From an uncultured Clostridia bacterium (lineage in GTDB: Bacteria > Bacillota > Clostridia > Monoglobales > Monoglobaceae): a stretch of DNA of 64,000 nt. Numbering within the stretch: position 1 is the first letter of the stretch; each line of letters begins with the position of its first letter. The notes under the pieces are model-generated. The model had not been told where the DNA came from. It worked only from the letters and a program-made list of their open reading frames with translations, and ran no database searches. The DNA lies in the NCBI GenBank assembly GCA_947625905.1, contig CANQQJ010000011.1:22669-86668 (forward strand). The letters run 5' to 3'. Both the position numbers and the translations under genes were made by a program. Shown in pieces: positions 9,192 through 17,739 of the stretch.

Positions 9192-10880
9192 CTAATATAC
9201 CGAGATTTCGCTGATCGCGACATCCTTCCATTCGCCGTAGATCGAGTCAGCGACCCTTATGGAAATATATGAGGTGTCGACCGGGACCGTGAGCGGTATA
9301 TCCTGCATAACCCTGTAGGCATCCTCCTGAAGAACGGCGATCTGGCTGCCGCCCTCATATGATATCTCGATCTGCGTTACTCTCCTGTTTTTATAGTAGG
9401 TTTGGCTTGACTTACAATAGCCGTTTGTGAGCTTTATGCCGCTCACATGCTGCTTTGTATTCGCTCTGAACGTATACGTCGGCGTCAGCTCCACGCTTCT
9501 GTCACACGACCATGCGGTGGTCATATCTCCGTCTATGGCATACGCGGCGTAATAGTTGATGGCGTATCCCGCGGTATAGTCGGTGCCTCTGGTGCTTGAA
9601 GCGCTGTACTCGCTGAAAACCGGAGGCGGGGGCGGAGTGGGCGTCGGCGCCGCCGTGGGCGGAGACACCGCAGCAGTCTGCGTCGGTCCATCGCTGTGCG
9701 ACGAACTAAACATCAAAATGATCCCGATTATTACCGCCGCGGCTACAACACCCATCGCGGAGACTGCCGCGATCAAAACGGGAGAGCTTTTCTTTTTCGG
9801 CGGCAGCGGCTCGACGGGGTGCCGCACTCCTCTCGGCGAACCCTGCCCGCCGCTTATGTTCCGACTCGGGGCGCCTCCCCCGGGACGGCGGCTCGGATCA
9901 TACTCGACCGCCGCTCCGCGGTACATCGCGTTATACAGTTCGTCAACGTTTTCAAATCTTAAGCTCGCGTTGACCGCCATGCCCTTCATAAGCGCTGCCT
10001 CGATACGAGGGTCAATGTTAACTCCCAGCTTTGAGGGCGGGACCAGATTATCCTCGTACATTCTCTCCAGCGACTGGACCGGGACCTGCCCGGTTATCGC
10101 GCGGTAAATAGTGGCGCATATGGCGTAAACGTCTGTCCAGGGGCCCTGCTTGCCGTGGCTCCTGTACTGTTCCTCGGGCGCGTAGCCGTGCTTCAGCTGC
10201 ACCGACATGCTCTTGGTGCCGTCGGGAGAAACGCCTCGGGCCGCGCCGAAATCAAGCAGCTTGATCTCGCCCTTTTTTGTTATCATAATATTGTCGGGAC
10301 TGATGTCGCGGTGGATTATGCCGCTCTTATGTATCAGGCTCAATGACTTCAAAAGGGGCTCCGTCATTCTCAGAGCTTGGTCGACGCTTATCTTTCCGCC
10401 TTTTCGCTTGAGATAGTCTTTAAGACTTACTCCGTCGATAAACTCCATAACGATATACGCGGTGCCGTTTTCGTTAAAGAAATCCCTAACCGACACGATG
10501 CCCGGCAGATCGTCGAACTTCGCCAAAGTTTTGGCCTCGAACAAAAACTTGTTCTTTTCGTTCTCATATTCATGCGGGTCGCCGCTTGTATACAGCGTCA
10601 CGCTTCCCTCTCCGACGGTGCCGCGGGTAACCATGCCGCTCGGGAAATACTCTTTTATCGCGACTCTTATGTCAAGATTAAGGTCATATCCCACATAGGT
10701 TATGCCGAAGCCGCCCTCGCCCATGGCCGCGCCTATCACATATTTTCCGTTTAAAATCGTTTTGGGCTTCAGATGATGAGGCGGCGTCTCATATCCGCCG
10801 TTGTTGAATCCGCAGGCCTTGCATACGCCGTTTTCGGTCTGCCCCATGCACCTGAAACAAAAATTGTCAAAATCAAACAT
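9192..10880 (-). CDS. Membrane Ser/Thr protein kinase with zinc ribbon and discoidin/NADase-type ectodomain
   Basis: 562 residues. An N-terminal zinc ribbon (Cys8, 11, 20, 23) precedes a Hanks-type kinase domain with the glycine loop 'GEGGFGITY', catalytic lysine in 'VAIKEYFP', 'IHRDISPDN' and 'LLDFGAAR'. A basic linker leads to one membrane helix (about 365-392), a Thr/Pro stalk and an extracellular beta domain from about 425. The ectodomain motif 'YAAYAIDGDMTTAWSCD' is typical of F5/8-type or NADase-type glycan-binding folds. There are no PASTA repeats, unlike PrkC/PknB. The gene lies 48 bases after the pectate lyase gene, so it could sense wall glycan or bound polysaccharide. Kinase identity is firm; the ligand is inference. 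Confidence 0.88.
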   Translation of the reverse strand: MFDFDNFCFRCMGQTENGVCKACGFNNGGYETPPHHLKPKTILNGKYVIGAAMGEGGFGITYVGYDLNLDIRVAIKEYFPSGMVTRGTVGEGSVTLYTSGDPHEYENEKNKFLFEAKTLAKFDDLPGIVSVRDFFNENGTAYIVMEFIDGVSLKDYLKRKGGKISVDQALRMTEPLLKSLSLIHKSGIIHRDISPDNIMITKKGEIKLLDFGAARGVSPDGTKSMSVQLKHGYAPEEQYRSHGKQGPWTDVYAICATIYRAITGQVPVQSLERMYEDNLVPPSKLGVNIDPRIEAALMKGMAVNASLRFENVDELYNAMYRGAAVEYDPSRRPGGGAPSRNISGGQGSPRGVRHPVEPLPPKKKSSPVLIAAVSAMGVVAAAVIIGIILMFSSSHSDGPTQTAAVSPPTAAPTPTPPPPPVFSEYSASSTRGTDYTAGYAINYYAAYAIDGDMTTAWSCDRSVELTPTYTFRANTKQHVSGIKLTNGYCKSSQTYYKNRRVTQIEISYEGGSQIAVLQEDAYRVMQDIPLTVPVDTSYISIRVADSIYGEWKDVAISEISVY

Positions 10881-10928
10881 AACTTTACCTCTCAGATATA
10901 ATCTATTTTGTTTGCGTCGCTTAACTTA

Positions 10929-13900
10929 TTATTTAACGCGGACAGCGCTCCAGAGGGGAGCTTGGTTTTTGTCCCATATAAACGCCTTGGCGGAACATCC
11001 GTCCGGTATGTTAAAATCGCTTATGTTAAAACTCTTGACCTCGCCCGCGCCGATATTCCGCTCCTCAAATGCGGCGACTGTATTATCGGCATTATACGCC
11101 GCCACGCGAAGGACCGCGCCGCTCTTGGGCCTGTCGACCAAAATTTGTCCGTCAGCCGCGCTGAGCAGCGGATCAACGCTGACCGCGACGTTGTCGAGAT
11201 ACATCAAAGAACCTCCGCGGCGCTGAACGTGCAGTTGATACACCGCGACGCTTGTGTCAAAATCAAAAGTATCCTCGAATAACGGTTCTCCCGCTGTGTA
11301 TATTTTATTAAACGAATCGTATTCGGTATACGGCTTGAACGAGAATGTGCCCTTGCCCGTGTCATAGTCAAGAGTCATCTCGACCTTATACCACTTCATG
11401 ATCTCAAAAGCCGCGTCGGAGATCGGATCATATTCCGGCGTGTGATCTTCGCCGTCGTAATCCTCATAAAATCCTTTTGTGTGATGAGCGAAATAGCTCT
11501 TGATCTTAACGGAATTGCCGTCGCTGTCCAAGCCGTTCAGCATAAATCTTACTCCCGCTCTGTAATCGACGCTGTTGCTGGTCGAGCAGTAGTCAGCCGA
11601 AACGCTCACAACTCTGTCGCGCTGAGCCGCGAAATCTCTCGAAGCAATGCCCCAGAACATGCCGACAATGCCAGAGTTTCCGTCAACCGGCTCACCGGAC
11701 AGATCGGCCTTTCCGCCTCCGCTGTTAAAATACCACAGCGGATTTTCAAAATCTTCGTCGTAAAACGGCACCGCGTCGTTTTCGGGTGTCTCCACGTCGC
11801 TCTCTCCGTTGATCGACAGCATACTGAATTCGGCGACGGAAAAATACTCCTTGACGGAAACCCCTTGCGCCGAGTCGGTAGCAAGACCCACATACATGGT
11901 ATCGGGCAGGCTGTCGTAATCTATGGTCAGCGGCTGCCTATCGTTGTCGGTCCAGTCGGTTCCCTTATTCGACACGCTGAATGTCAAGCTGTTTCCGCTT
12001 CGCTGTATTCTCAAATATTTGGGAGGCTCCTTGCTCTTATCGTCATTGGAATTATCCACCGCCATGCCGTCCTTGGTTGTAAAGAATACCTCCCGGGACT
12101 TTTCGCCCTTGGCGCTTCGACTCAGGATCCTGGCGTTTTCTCCGTACTTCATCCAGCCGTCTCCGAGCATTGCCATCACAGCGTTCGGCTCCAGTCCGGC
12201 GCGGACCATGATCCCGTTCAGCTGCTGATTTTCAAACTTGGGCACCGACTCAAGTCTCACGCTCACGTCGAAATCACCGCTGATCTGCTTATACATAAAG
12301 CCGCAGCTGTCGCCGCTGTCGTCCTTGAGCCTTCCCGAGCCGTACAAGGTATAGACGCCCTTGTCGTCCATTGACGCGCCGCCCTTGCCCTTATAGCCGT
12401 TATATCCGCTCTTCCTGATCTCGGTGAAGGAATAGCTTCCCGGAAGCGCGGTTTTTTTAACATACACTATAGATGTGGTGCTCTGAGTTTTTTCGCCGCG
12501 GGTGTTTGTCGCGCGGCAGGTAAGATAATGGGTCCCGGCGGCGAGGCTGATGTCGTCGTCTATAGCCGCGCCGTCATAGGCGCCGATCTTGGTGTTTCTG
12601 TCGTACAGCTCCATGCCGGTGACCTCGTTTCCGCCGCGGGCAATGGCCGACGCCTTATATTTCACCGTTTCTCCCTCGTTTATGACGGCCCACTCGCCGT
12701 TGTCCACCGACAGACCTCCTATTGTGCCGCTGAGAGACGAGATCGCGGGCGACTGCACTATAATATCGGGATTGGTGGGCGGCGTCTTGCTCTGCTCCTC
12801 GGTCCACTCGTTGACATATTCCTCGATCACCGTATAGCCGCTGTCGGTTATATCGGTCTCCGATTTGCCGGTATAACCTTTGCCCTCGAGCCACTCGGCG
12901 GGTATTGTAAACGCCTTCGTCTCCGACTCAACGGGAATAAGGCCTCCCACCTCTCCCGCGTTGTTGACCAAGCGTCCCGTGCCGTTTACAATGTCGTTTA
13001 TTATTCTGGCGTCGGCCGCGTCTCTTCTCGGAAGCGTCGCGCCCGCGTTGTTCAAAACATACTCATAGGCATCCTCCGCCGATCTTCTCTGATAGGAAAA
13101 TCCGCCCATATCCACAGGCTCGCTTAAAAACTCCGCGCCGGAATAATTGTTTATATATGAGTTATTGTGATAGTCCGAAACAACACCCGTTCCGACAAGA
13201 TAATTATCGTCAAAATAGAATTTGGTTTTGGGGTTTTCGGGATCGTCGTCATACGGACCGGTCACGTCAAATATGCGGGTGAGCAGCTTTGACGCGGTCG
13301 AGGGGCCCGCTTTATAATAGTTCCCCGTATAATTAACGTTCGAGGGTTCTGTCATCATTGTGCCGTCCTTGCTTTTTCCCGACGCGTAAGGCTCCGCTCC
13401 GTAGGCGGAGTTGGTCTGGCCCCAGTCGTAAATAATGTTGTTGCTCACCTCGGTCGCGACAAGCTGTCTGTCAAGGCGCGGGCTGCGGCTGTCGTGGTGG
13501 GCCAAAATATTATTCAAATATGAGGCATAGGTGCCGCCCCAGATGCCGCCGTATCCGTGAGCGCCTTTCTGATGGGTGCTCATTCTCAGGCTCTCGGAGC
13601 CGATAGTGTTCTGGATAGTAAGATGATTGCCCACCTGCTTATCCGCGGGCAGGTCCTGAGCGGGTCCTCCGTACAGCGTCAGCAGCTCGTCGACGCACCA
13701 CGACGTGCTGATGTGGTCGAATATTATATTGGTTCCGAAGCGGCCGCCAATGCCGTCGACCTCAAGTCCGTTTTTATCGGTGGGACGGACCTTCAGATAA
13801 CGCGCTATTATGTTCTTCACGCCGTCGTCGGTCAAAACCGACGCGCCGCTTATCGTAACTCCGTCGCCCGGCGCGGTCTGACCCAGGATAGTAATATTGT

Positions 13901-14234
13901 CTTTGCCGATTTTAATATCCGTGTTGAGCTCGATCGTGCCGCTTATGTCAAACACCACGATCCTGCCCGACTTTGAGACCGCGTCGCGCAGACTGCCGCC
14001 GCCCGAGTCTCCGAGTTGAGTCACATGATATACCTCGAGCTTGCCGCCCGGCAGCGCTCCTCTGGCTCCGGGCGAATATTTGCCTCCGCCTTCGGCACCC
14101 GGAAACGCGAGCAGTGTATTATCCGCCGCGGCCGCCGTTTCTTGGGCAAAGGTCAGGTCCGCGCATGAAAGAAAAACGCACATGATCGCCGCGAATATAC
14201 TTAAATACCGTTTAAAACATAAACAATACCTCAT
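10929..14234 (-). CDS. Secreted multidomain pectate lyase (PL1)
   Basis: A 1101-residue exported enzyme that cleaves polygalacturonate by beta-elimination. After a signal peptide (to about 'TFAQE') the PL1 beta-helix runs to about residue 430 with 'FPGAEGGGKYSPGARG', 'VFDISGTIEL', 'IIFDHISTSWCVDE' and the Arg-containing 'SRSPRLDRQL'. Next come an Ig-like domain (about 495-600), a DUF1349/concanavalin-like sandwich (about 603-800), another beta sandwich that may bind carbohydrate (about 825-1020) and a small C-terminal module ending in 'KAFIWDKNQAPLW'. That module resembles one inserted in the GH3 protein of this locus. AAGGGGGC precedes the ATG. No sortase or SLH anchor is seen, so it is probably released or held by its accessory domains. 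Confidence 0.9.
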   Translation of the reverse strand: MRYCLCFKRYLSIFAAIMCVFLSCADLTFAQETAAAADNTLLAFPGAEGGGKYSPGARGALPGGKLEVYHVTQLGDSGGGSLRDAVSKSGRIVVFDISGTIELNTDIKIGKDNITILGQTAPGDGVTISGASVLTDDGVKNIIARYLKVRPTDKNGLEVDGIGGRFGTNIIFDHISTSWCVDELLTLYGGPAQDLPADKQVGNHLTIQNTIGSESLRMSTHQKGAHGYGGIWGGTYASYLNNILAHHDSRSPRLDRQLVATEVSNNIIYDWGQTNSAYGAEPYASGKSKDGTMMTEPSNVNYTGNYYKAGPSTASKLLTRIFDVTGPYDDDPENPKTKFYFDDNYLVGTGVVSDYHNNSYINNYSGAEFLSEPVDMGGFSYQRRSAEDAYEYVLNNAGATLPRRDAADARIINDIVNGTGRLVNNAGEVGGLIPVESETKAFTIPAEWLEGKGYTGKSETDITDSGYTVIEEYVNEWTEEQSKTPPTNPDIIVQSPAISSLSGTIGGLSVDNGEWAVINEGETVKYKASAIARGGNEVTGMELYDRNTKIGAYDGAAIDDDISLAAGTHYLTCRATNTRGEKTQSTTSIVYVKKTALPGSYSFTEIRKSGYNGYKGKGGASMDDKGVYTLYGSGRLKDDSGDSCGFMYKQISGDFDVSVRLESVPKFENQQLNGIMVRAGLEPNAVMAMLGDGWMKYGENARILSRSAKGEKSREVFFTTKDGMAVDNSNDDKSKEPPKYLRIQRSGNSLTFSVSNKGTDWTDNDRQPLTIDYDSLPDTMYVGLATDSAQGVSVKEYFSVAEFSMLSINGESDVETPENDAVPFYDEDFENPLWYFNSGGGKADLSGEPVDGNSGIVGMFWGIASRDFAAQRDRVVSVSADYCSTSNSVDYRAGVRFMLNGLDSDGNSVKIKSYFAHHTKGFYEDYDGEDHTPEYDPISDAAFEIMKWYKVEMTLDYDTGKGTFSFKPYTEYDSFNKIYTAGEPLFEDTFDFDTSVAVYQLHVQRRGGSLMYLDNVAVSVDPLLSAADGQILVDRPKSGAVLRVAAYNADNTVAAFEERNIGAGEVKSFNISDFNIPDGCSAKAFIWDKNQAPLWSAVRVK

Positions 14235-14265
14235 GTTTAAGCCCCCTTAAAAGTTATATGTAAAC

Positions 14266-14274
14266 ATTATAACA
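14266..14274 (-). promoter_or_regulatory. Extended -10 promoter of the pectate lyase gene
   Basis: On the minus strand TGTTATAAT (a perfect extended -10) lies about 32 bases before the ATG. The -35 region is weak, so activation by a regulator, for example one of the two encoded just upstream, is plausible. Confidence 0.6.
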
Positions 14275-14304
14275 TATATTTTCAAAAAATAAAAGCCCCA
14301 AAAC

Positions 14305-14325
14305 AAAAAAGCGCGGGGCCCGCGC
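14305..14325 (-). terminator. Terminator of the LuxR/MalT-like regulator gene
   Basis: On the minus strand GCGCGG-GCC-CCGCGC is followed by TTTTTT, starting a few bases after the regulator's stop codon. It separates the regulator from the pectate lyase promoter. Confidence 0.85.
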
Positions 14326-14327
14326 CT

Positions 14328-16703
14328 TTATTGCGTGATAATTTTTTTGACCTGCGCCTCGCGGATAGCCGCGAAACGGTTCTTGACGTTCATTTTGCCG
14401 TATATATTTGTAAGATGGAACTTTACGGTGCGGAGAGAAATATTCATTATATCCCCGATCTCCTCGTTGGAAAGTCCGCCGCACAGCAGCTTGAGCACCA
14501 TGCGCTCGGTCTCGCTTAAATTATAATCTATTTTGGTCACGGGCTGCAGATATCTGGGATAAAGCACCGCCTGTCTTTTGGCGCAGTCGAGCAGCGATTT
14601 TTTGAACTGCTTGTTGATATCGGCTTTTGTGGCGCGCAGCAAATGCAGCACCGCCACGCCGAAGTTTGATAAAACGCGCACAAAACGGTACTCCTCGCAC
14701 ATTTTCAGCGCCTCGGAAAAAGCCTCGTCCCATGTCTCGCCGCCCAGCCGCTCCAGGATAACCGCCCGAATTATCAGCGCCTCGATATGCATATACGGTC
14801 GGTCATACTCGATAAAGTATTTGTCGCACCTGCCGAGCAGCGCCAGCGCCTCATCGTATTTTTCAAGGGCGGTGTATATCCGGACCTTCGTCATGTACCG
14901 ATAACGGTAATTTATGCAGAACGGTTCAAGCTCGTCGGGCGCCTCGTTTTTGAGCCAGCCCATCATGCTCTCGTCCTCTCCGGAAAGCATGCCGATGTTT
15001 GTCAGAAAAGCGCTCATGTTTTTTCGTATTTCCGCCGTTTTAGGTATTCTCTTTTCGAATCTGTCTATCAGATCGAGGGCGTCGTTTAAGTTCCCGCGGA
15101 TCATGCGGATCTTGGCCATGACCGCCAGAGCCGCGAACTGCAGCTGGATATTCCCGCATTTTTCCGCGTCATAAAATCCGCGGCTGAGATATGTAAGCTC
15201 CTCGGTGAAGTTGTCGTCGGAATTGTGCAAAAACAAGCTCTCGCCTATGCCGATGTCGGGAAGGCCCTGCGCGGTTTTTCCGACCACCGTCTGAAGGGGC
15301 ACGCGCATGGTTTTGTATAAAAATTTGTCCGATTTTGTCCACTCGCTGAAATCCTTGCCTCCGTTCACAAGGCTCGGCATATCCCCCGTGACGCTCATGG
15401 TGTTGAGGCTCATATCGCGGCTGGAAATTATGGCCGCCAGGCTCTTTACGATCTTGACGATACTGCTTGAGCCGCGGTGCGGCAGCGAGATCGTGAGGTA
15501 CGCTATCTCCTCGCGGGCGCGTTTTTTCAGGGCCGCGTCGCTTTTTTTGTCTTTTTCGATGCCGACCAGCATGTCAAAATACCGCTCGCTTTCCTCAACG
15601 CTGCACATGCCGGAATATATCATGGATATCATGCTGATAAGCTCCGGATACTGCGCCACCGTCTCGTCGGGAAGCGCGAAGAAATATTCGCGCAGGTCAT
15701 AAAAGAAGCTCATGCTCGAGCAGCTGCGCGTGCTTTTTAAAAGTAGCTCGGCGATCTTTCGGGTGTTGCCCGCCATTTTGTAAAACCTGAGCGCGCTCTT
15801 TATATCGTCGTTCAGCGTGTAATAAAGCGCCGATATCTCGTACTGCCTCGCCAGCGCGTCGTCGCTCAGCTCCTTGCGCTGCTTCCATTTCATATAGGGC
15901 GCCGCGTATTTTTTAAACTCGAATTTGTCGGGAGGCGTGAAACATAAAAAACTGCTCAAATCAACAGCCCGCTCAAGCCACGGTTTTATGCTTGTGTCGC
16001 CGCACAGCATTTGGGCGTGGCCGAGCGTGAACTCGTCAACATGAGCAACATTCAAAAAAATCTCCTGCACTTCGGGCGGAAGCTCCGAGAAAAACGCGTG
16101 ATCCGCATACTGATAAATATCGAGACTTATCAGCTGCTTCTGCTCTTCGGTAAAGCCCGCGCTGAAGTCTCCGCCCTTTTCGAACAAGAATACCGGACCA
16201 AGTATCCAACCGCCGGTAAACTCGCGAATCTCGTGCAGGATATTCGGGGTTAAATCGAGGCGGTACAATCTCATCAAAGCGTTCAGCTCGTCGTCATTAT
16301 AGGCAAAGAGAGTTTCATTATAGACAGCGAGCTGTCGGGTGCTGTAAAACGCCTTTAAGTATGAGGGCAGCGGCGCTCGTCCGATAATATAAAACACGGT
16401 TTTGGGAACAAAACCGGCAATAAGCTCGGAAAGCTCCCCGCCTTTTGAAAAAGCCGCGTGTATGTCGTCTATAACTATATGCTCCGCGCCGTCCTCCGCG
16501 GCCTTTCGGACCGCGCCGAGCCAGTCGCTCGTCCGCGCGGAAACATAAAAGTAACTATAGCCGTTTGAGTCAAGATACTGCTTGACGGCAGTGGTCTTTC
16601 CCCAACCCAGACTCGCTCCGAAATACACAATATTTTTGTGTTTCAGCTCTTTGTTCAGCCTTTCAATAAGCCGCGTCCTGATAATCAGTTTGCCGCCGTT
16701 CAT
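14328..16703 (-). CDS. MalT-like STAND ATPase transcriptional regulator with LuxR HTH
   Basis: 791 residues from the ATG at 16703, which has GGAGG upstream; the ORF-track start runs through the promoter and is too long. The N-terminus has a P-loop (residues 29-38, 'GASLGWGKTT') and a Walker B-like 'HIVIDDIH', then a long helical TPR-like sensor region and a C-terminal LuxR-type HTH ('LSETERMVLKLLCGGLSNEE', last 65 residues). MalT family members bind an inducer sugar, oligomerise with ATP and activate sugar-utilisation genes. Its place directly upstream of the pectate lyase gene suggests it activates this cluster in response to a pectic oligomer. The inducer is not deducible. Confidence 0.87.
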   Translation of the reverse strand: MNGGKLIIRTRLIERLNKELKHKNIVYFGASLGWGKTTAVKQYLDSNGYSYFYVSARTSDWLGAVRKAAEDGAEHIVIDDIHAAFSKGGELSELIAGFVPKTVFYIIGRAPLPSYLKAFYSTRQLAVYNETLFAYNDDELNALMRLYRLDLTPNILHEIREFTGGWILGPVFLFEKGGDFSAGFTEEQKQLISLDIYQYADHAFFSELPPEVQEIFLNVAHVDEFTLGHAQMLCGDTSIKPWLERAVDLSSFLCFTPPDKFEFKKYAAPYMKWKQRKELSDDALARQYEISALYYTLNDDIKSALRFYKMAGNTRKIAELLLKSTRSCSSMSFFYDLREYFFALPDETVAQYPELISMISMIYSGMCSVEESERYFDMLVGIEKDKKSDAALKKRAREEIAYLTISLPHRGSSSIVKIVKSLAAIISSRDMSLNTMSVTGDMPSLVNGGKDFSEWTKSDKFLYKTMRVPLQTVVGKTAQGLPDIGIGESLFLHNSDDNFTEELTYLSRGFYDAEKCGNIQLQFAALAVMAKIRMIRGNLNDALDLIDRFEKRIPKTAEIRKNMSAFLTNIGMLSGEDESMMGWLKNEAPDELEPFCINYRYRYMTKVRIYTALEKYDEALALLGRCDKYFIEYDRPYMHIEALIIRAVILERLGGETWDEAFSEALKMCEEYRFVRVLSNFGVAVLHLLRATKADINKQFKKSLLDCAKRQAVLYPRYLQPVTKIDYNLSETERMVLKLLCGGLSNEEIGDIMNISLRTVKFHLTNIYGKMNVKNRFAAIREAQVKKIITQ

Positions 16704-16725
16704 AAGCTGTACCTCCTCACCTGAT

Positions 16726-16754
16726 ATTATATCACTCCGAAAACCCGATGTCAC
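16726..16754 (-). promoter_or_regulatory. Promoter of the MalT-like regulator gene
   Basis: On the minus strand GTGACA, a 17-base spacer and TATAAT with an upstream TG (extended -10). It lies between the AraC stop and the regulator ATG, so the regulator can be transcribed separately from araC. Confidence 0.75.
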
Positions 16755-16794
16755 CGTACCAAAGTACAGTTTGCCCCCCTTAAGCCGCCGCTTA

Positions 16795-17598
16795 TCACTT
16801 AATAAACTGACTGATATTTTTTCTGTATTCCCCCGGGGTCTGACCGTACGCCGCCTTAAACATGCGGTTAAATGTTCTGGTGTTCTCAAAGCCGGCCTGC
16901 TGGCTTATCAGCGTGAAGCTCTCGTTGGTGGAGCGAATCAGTCCGGCGGCGTACTCCGCGCGGATCAATCCGAGATAATTTCGAAGGTTCATCTTGAATT
17001 TTCGGCTGAAGATCGAGGAGATATAGCTCTCGCTCACGTTGAAATGCTCGGCGAGGCTCCGCCGCGTCACCGACTCGGTGAAGTTCAGCTCGATATATTT
17101 TATGATCTTATACGTGATATCCGCGACGGGCCCCTCCGCCTTGCGGTTCAGCGTCAGCGCTCTGAGCAAGTAGGAAATTATCACGCAGGCCCACGAGAAA
17201 GATATCTCAAAGCTGTCGCCCGGCTTTATGTTATTGAGCGCGCAGCGGAACTCATCGCATATTTCCGACTTGTCAAGGGTCGGATTTTCGGGCCTCAGGT
17301 CCTTGAGATTGGGGAACAGCCTGCCGAACATTTTGGGCGCGCACATGAGTATCAGGACTTCATTGTTCTTTTTGTCCTGTCCGTCGGGCGCGGAGAAGGA
17401 GTGTACCGTCTCGGGGAACACCGCCGCCAGCCCGCCCTCGCGGATCTCGAACGCGCTGTTTTCGATATTAAGGCGCTGAACGCCCTTATACACGTACACT
17501 ATCTCTATATAGTCGTGCATATGCTCGGGATAACTCAGCTGATAATCGTTGCGTTTTACCGTCAGGTCCGACGGCCTTATCTCGTAAACGGGAAGCAT
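16795..17598 (-). CDS. AraC family transcriptional regulator
   Basis: 267 residues: an N-terminal cupin-like sensing domain ('YPEHMHDYIEIVYVYKG', 'GGLAAVFPETVHSF') and a C-terminal pair of HTH motifs ('SLAEHFNVSESYISSIFSRK' and 'QQAGFENTRTFNRMFKAAYG') ending in the usual 'TPGEYRK'. AGGAGAG lies upstream of the ATG. Proteins of this build normally sense a sugar and activate carbohydrate genes. It is divergent from the GH3 gene across a 141-base spacer and upstream of the MalT-like gene, so it probably controls the GH3 gene and the pectin cluster. Confidence 0.9.
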   Translation of the reverse strand: MLPVYEIRPSDLTVKRNDYQLSYPEHMHDYIEIVYVYKGVQRLNIENSAFEIREGGLAAVFPETVHSFSAPDGQDKKNNEVLILMCAPKMFGRLFPNLKDLRPENPTLDKSEICDEFRCALNNIKPGDSFEISFSWACVIISYLLRALTLNRKAEGPVADITYKIIKYIELNFTESVTRRSLAEHFNVSESYISSIFSRKFKMNLRNYLGLIRAEYAAGLIRSTNESFTLISQQAGFENTRTFNRMFKAAYGQTPGEYRKNISQFIK

Positions 17599-17657
17599 TC
17601 CGCGCGTCTCTCCTTTCAGTTCACTTTTTGTCTCAAATTATCTATATTATGACTTTA

Positions 17658-17686
17658 ATTATAACAGCATTTGTGGTATATTTCAA
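17658..17686 (-). promoter_or_regulatory. Promoter of the AraC regulator gene in the divergent spacer
   Basis: On the minus strand TTGAAA, a 17-base spacer and TATAAT preceded by TG. It lies in the 141-base gap shared with the GH3 gene, so regulator binding here could affect both directions. I see no equally clear plus-strand promoter for GH3. Confidence 0.75.
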
Positions 17687-17739
17687 GTAGGAAAATATTA
17701 ATTATGTGTTAATTTTCAAATATTAAAGGAGGAAAAATC

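Noticed and set aside
11442-12374. 310-residue plus-strand ORF opposite the pectate lyase gene
   Set aside because: Shadow frame without motifs; the minus-strand lyase is well supported.
14235-14327. CRISPR-like or regulatory repeat array
   Set aside because: The sequence is explained by the regulator terminator and the lyase promoter; there are no regular direct repeats.
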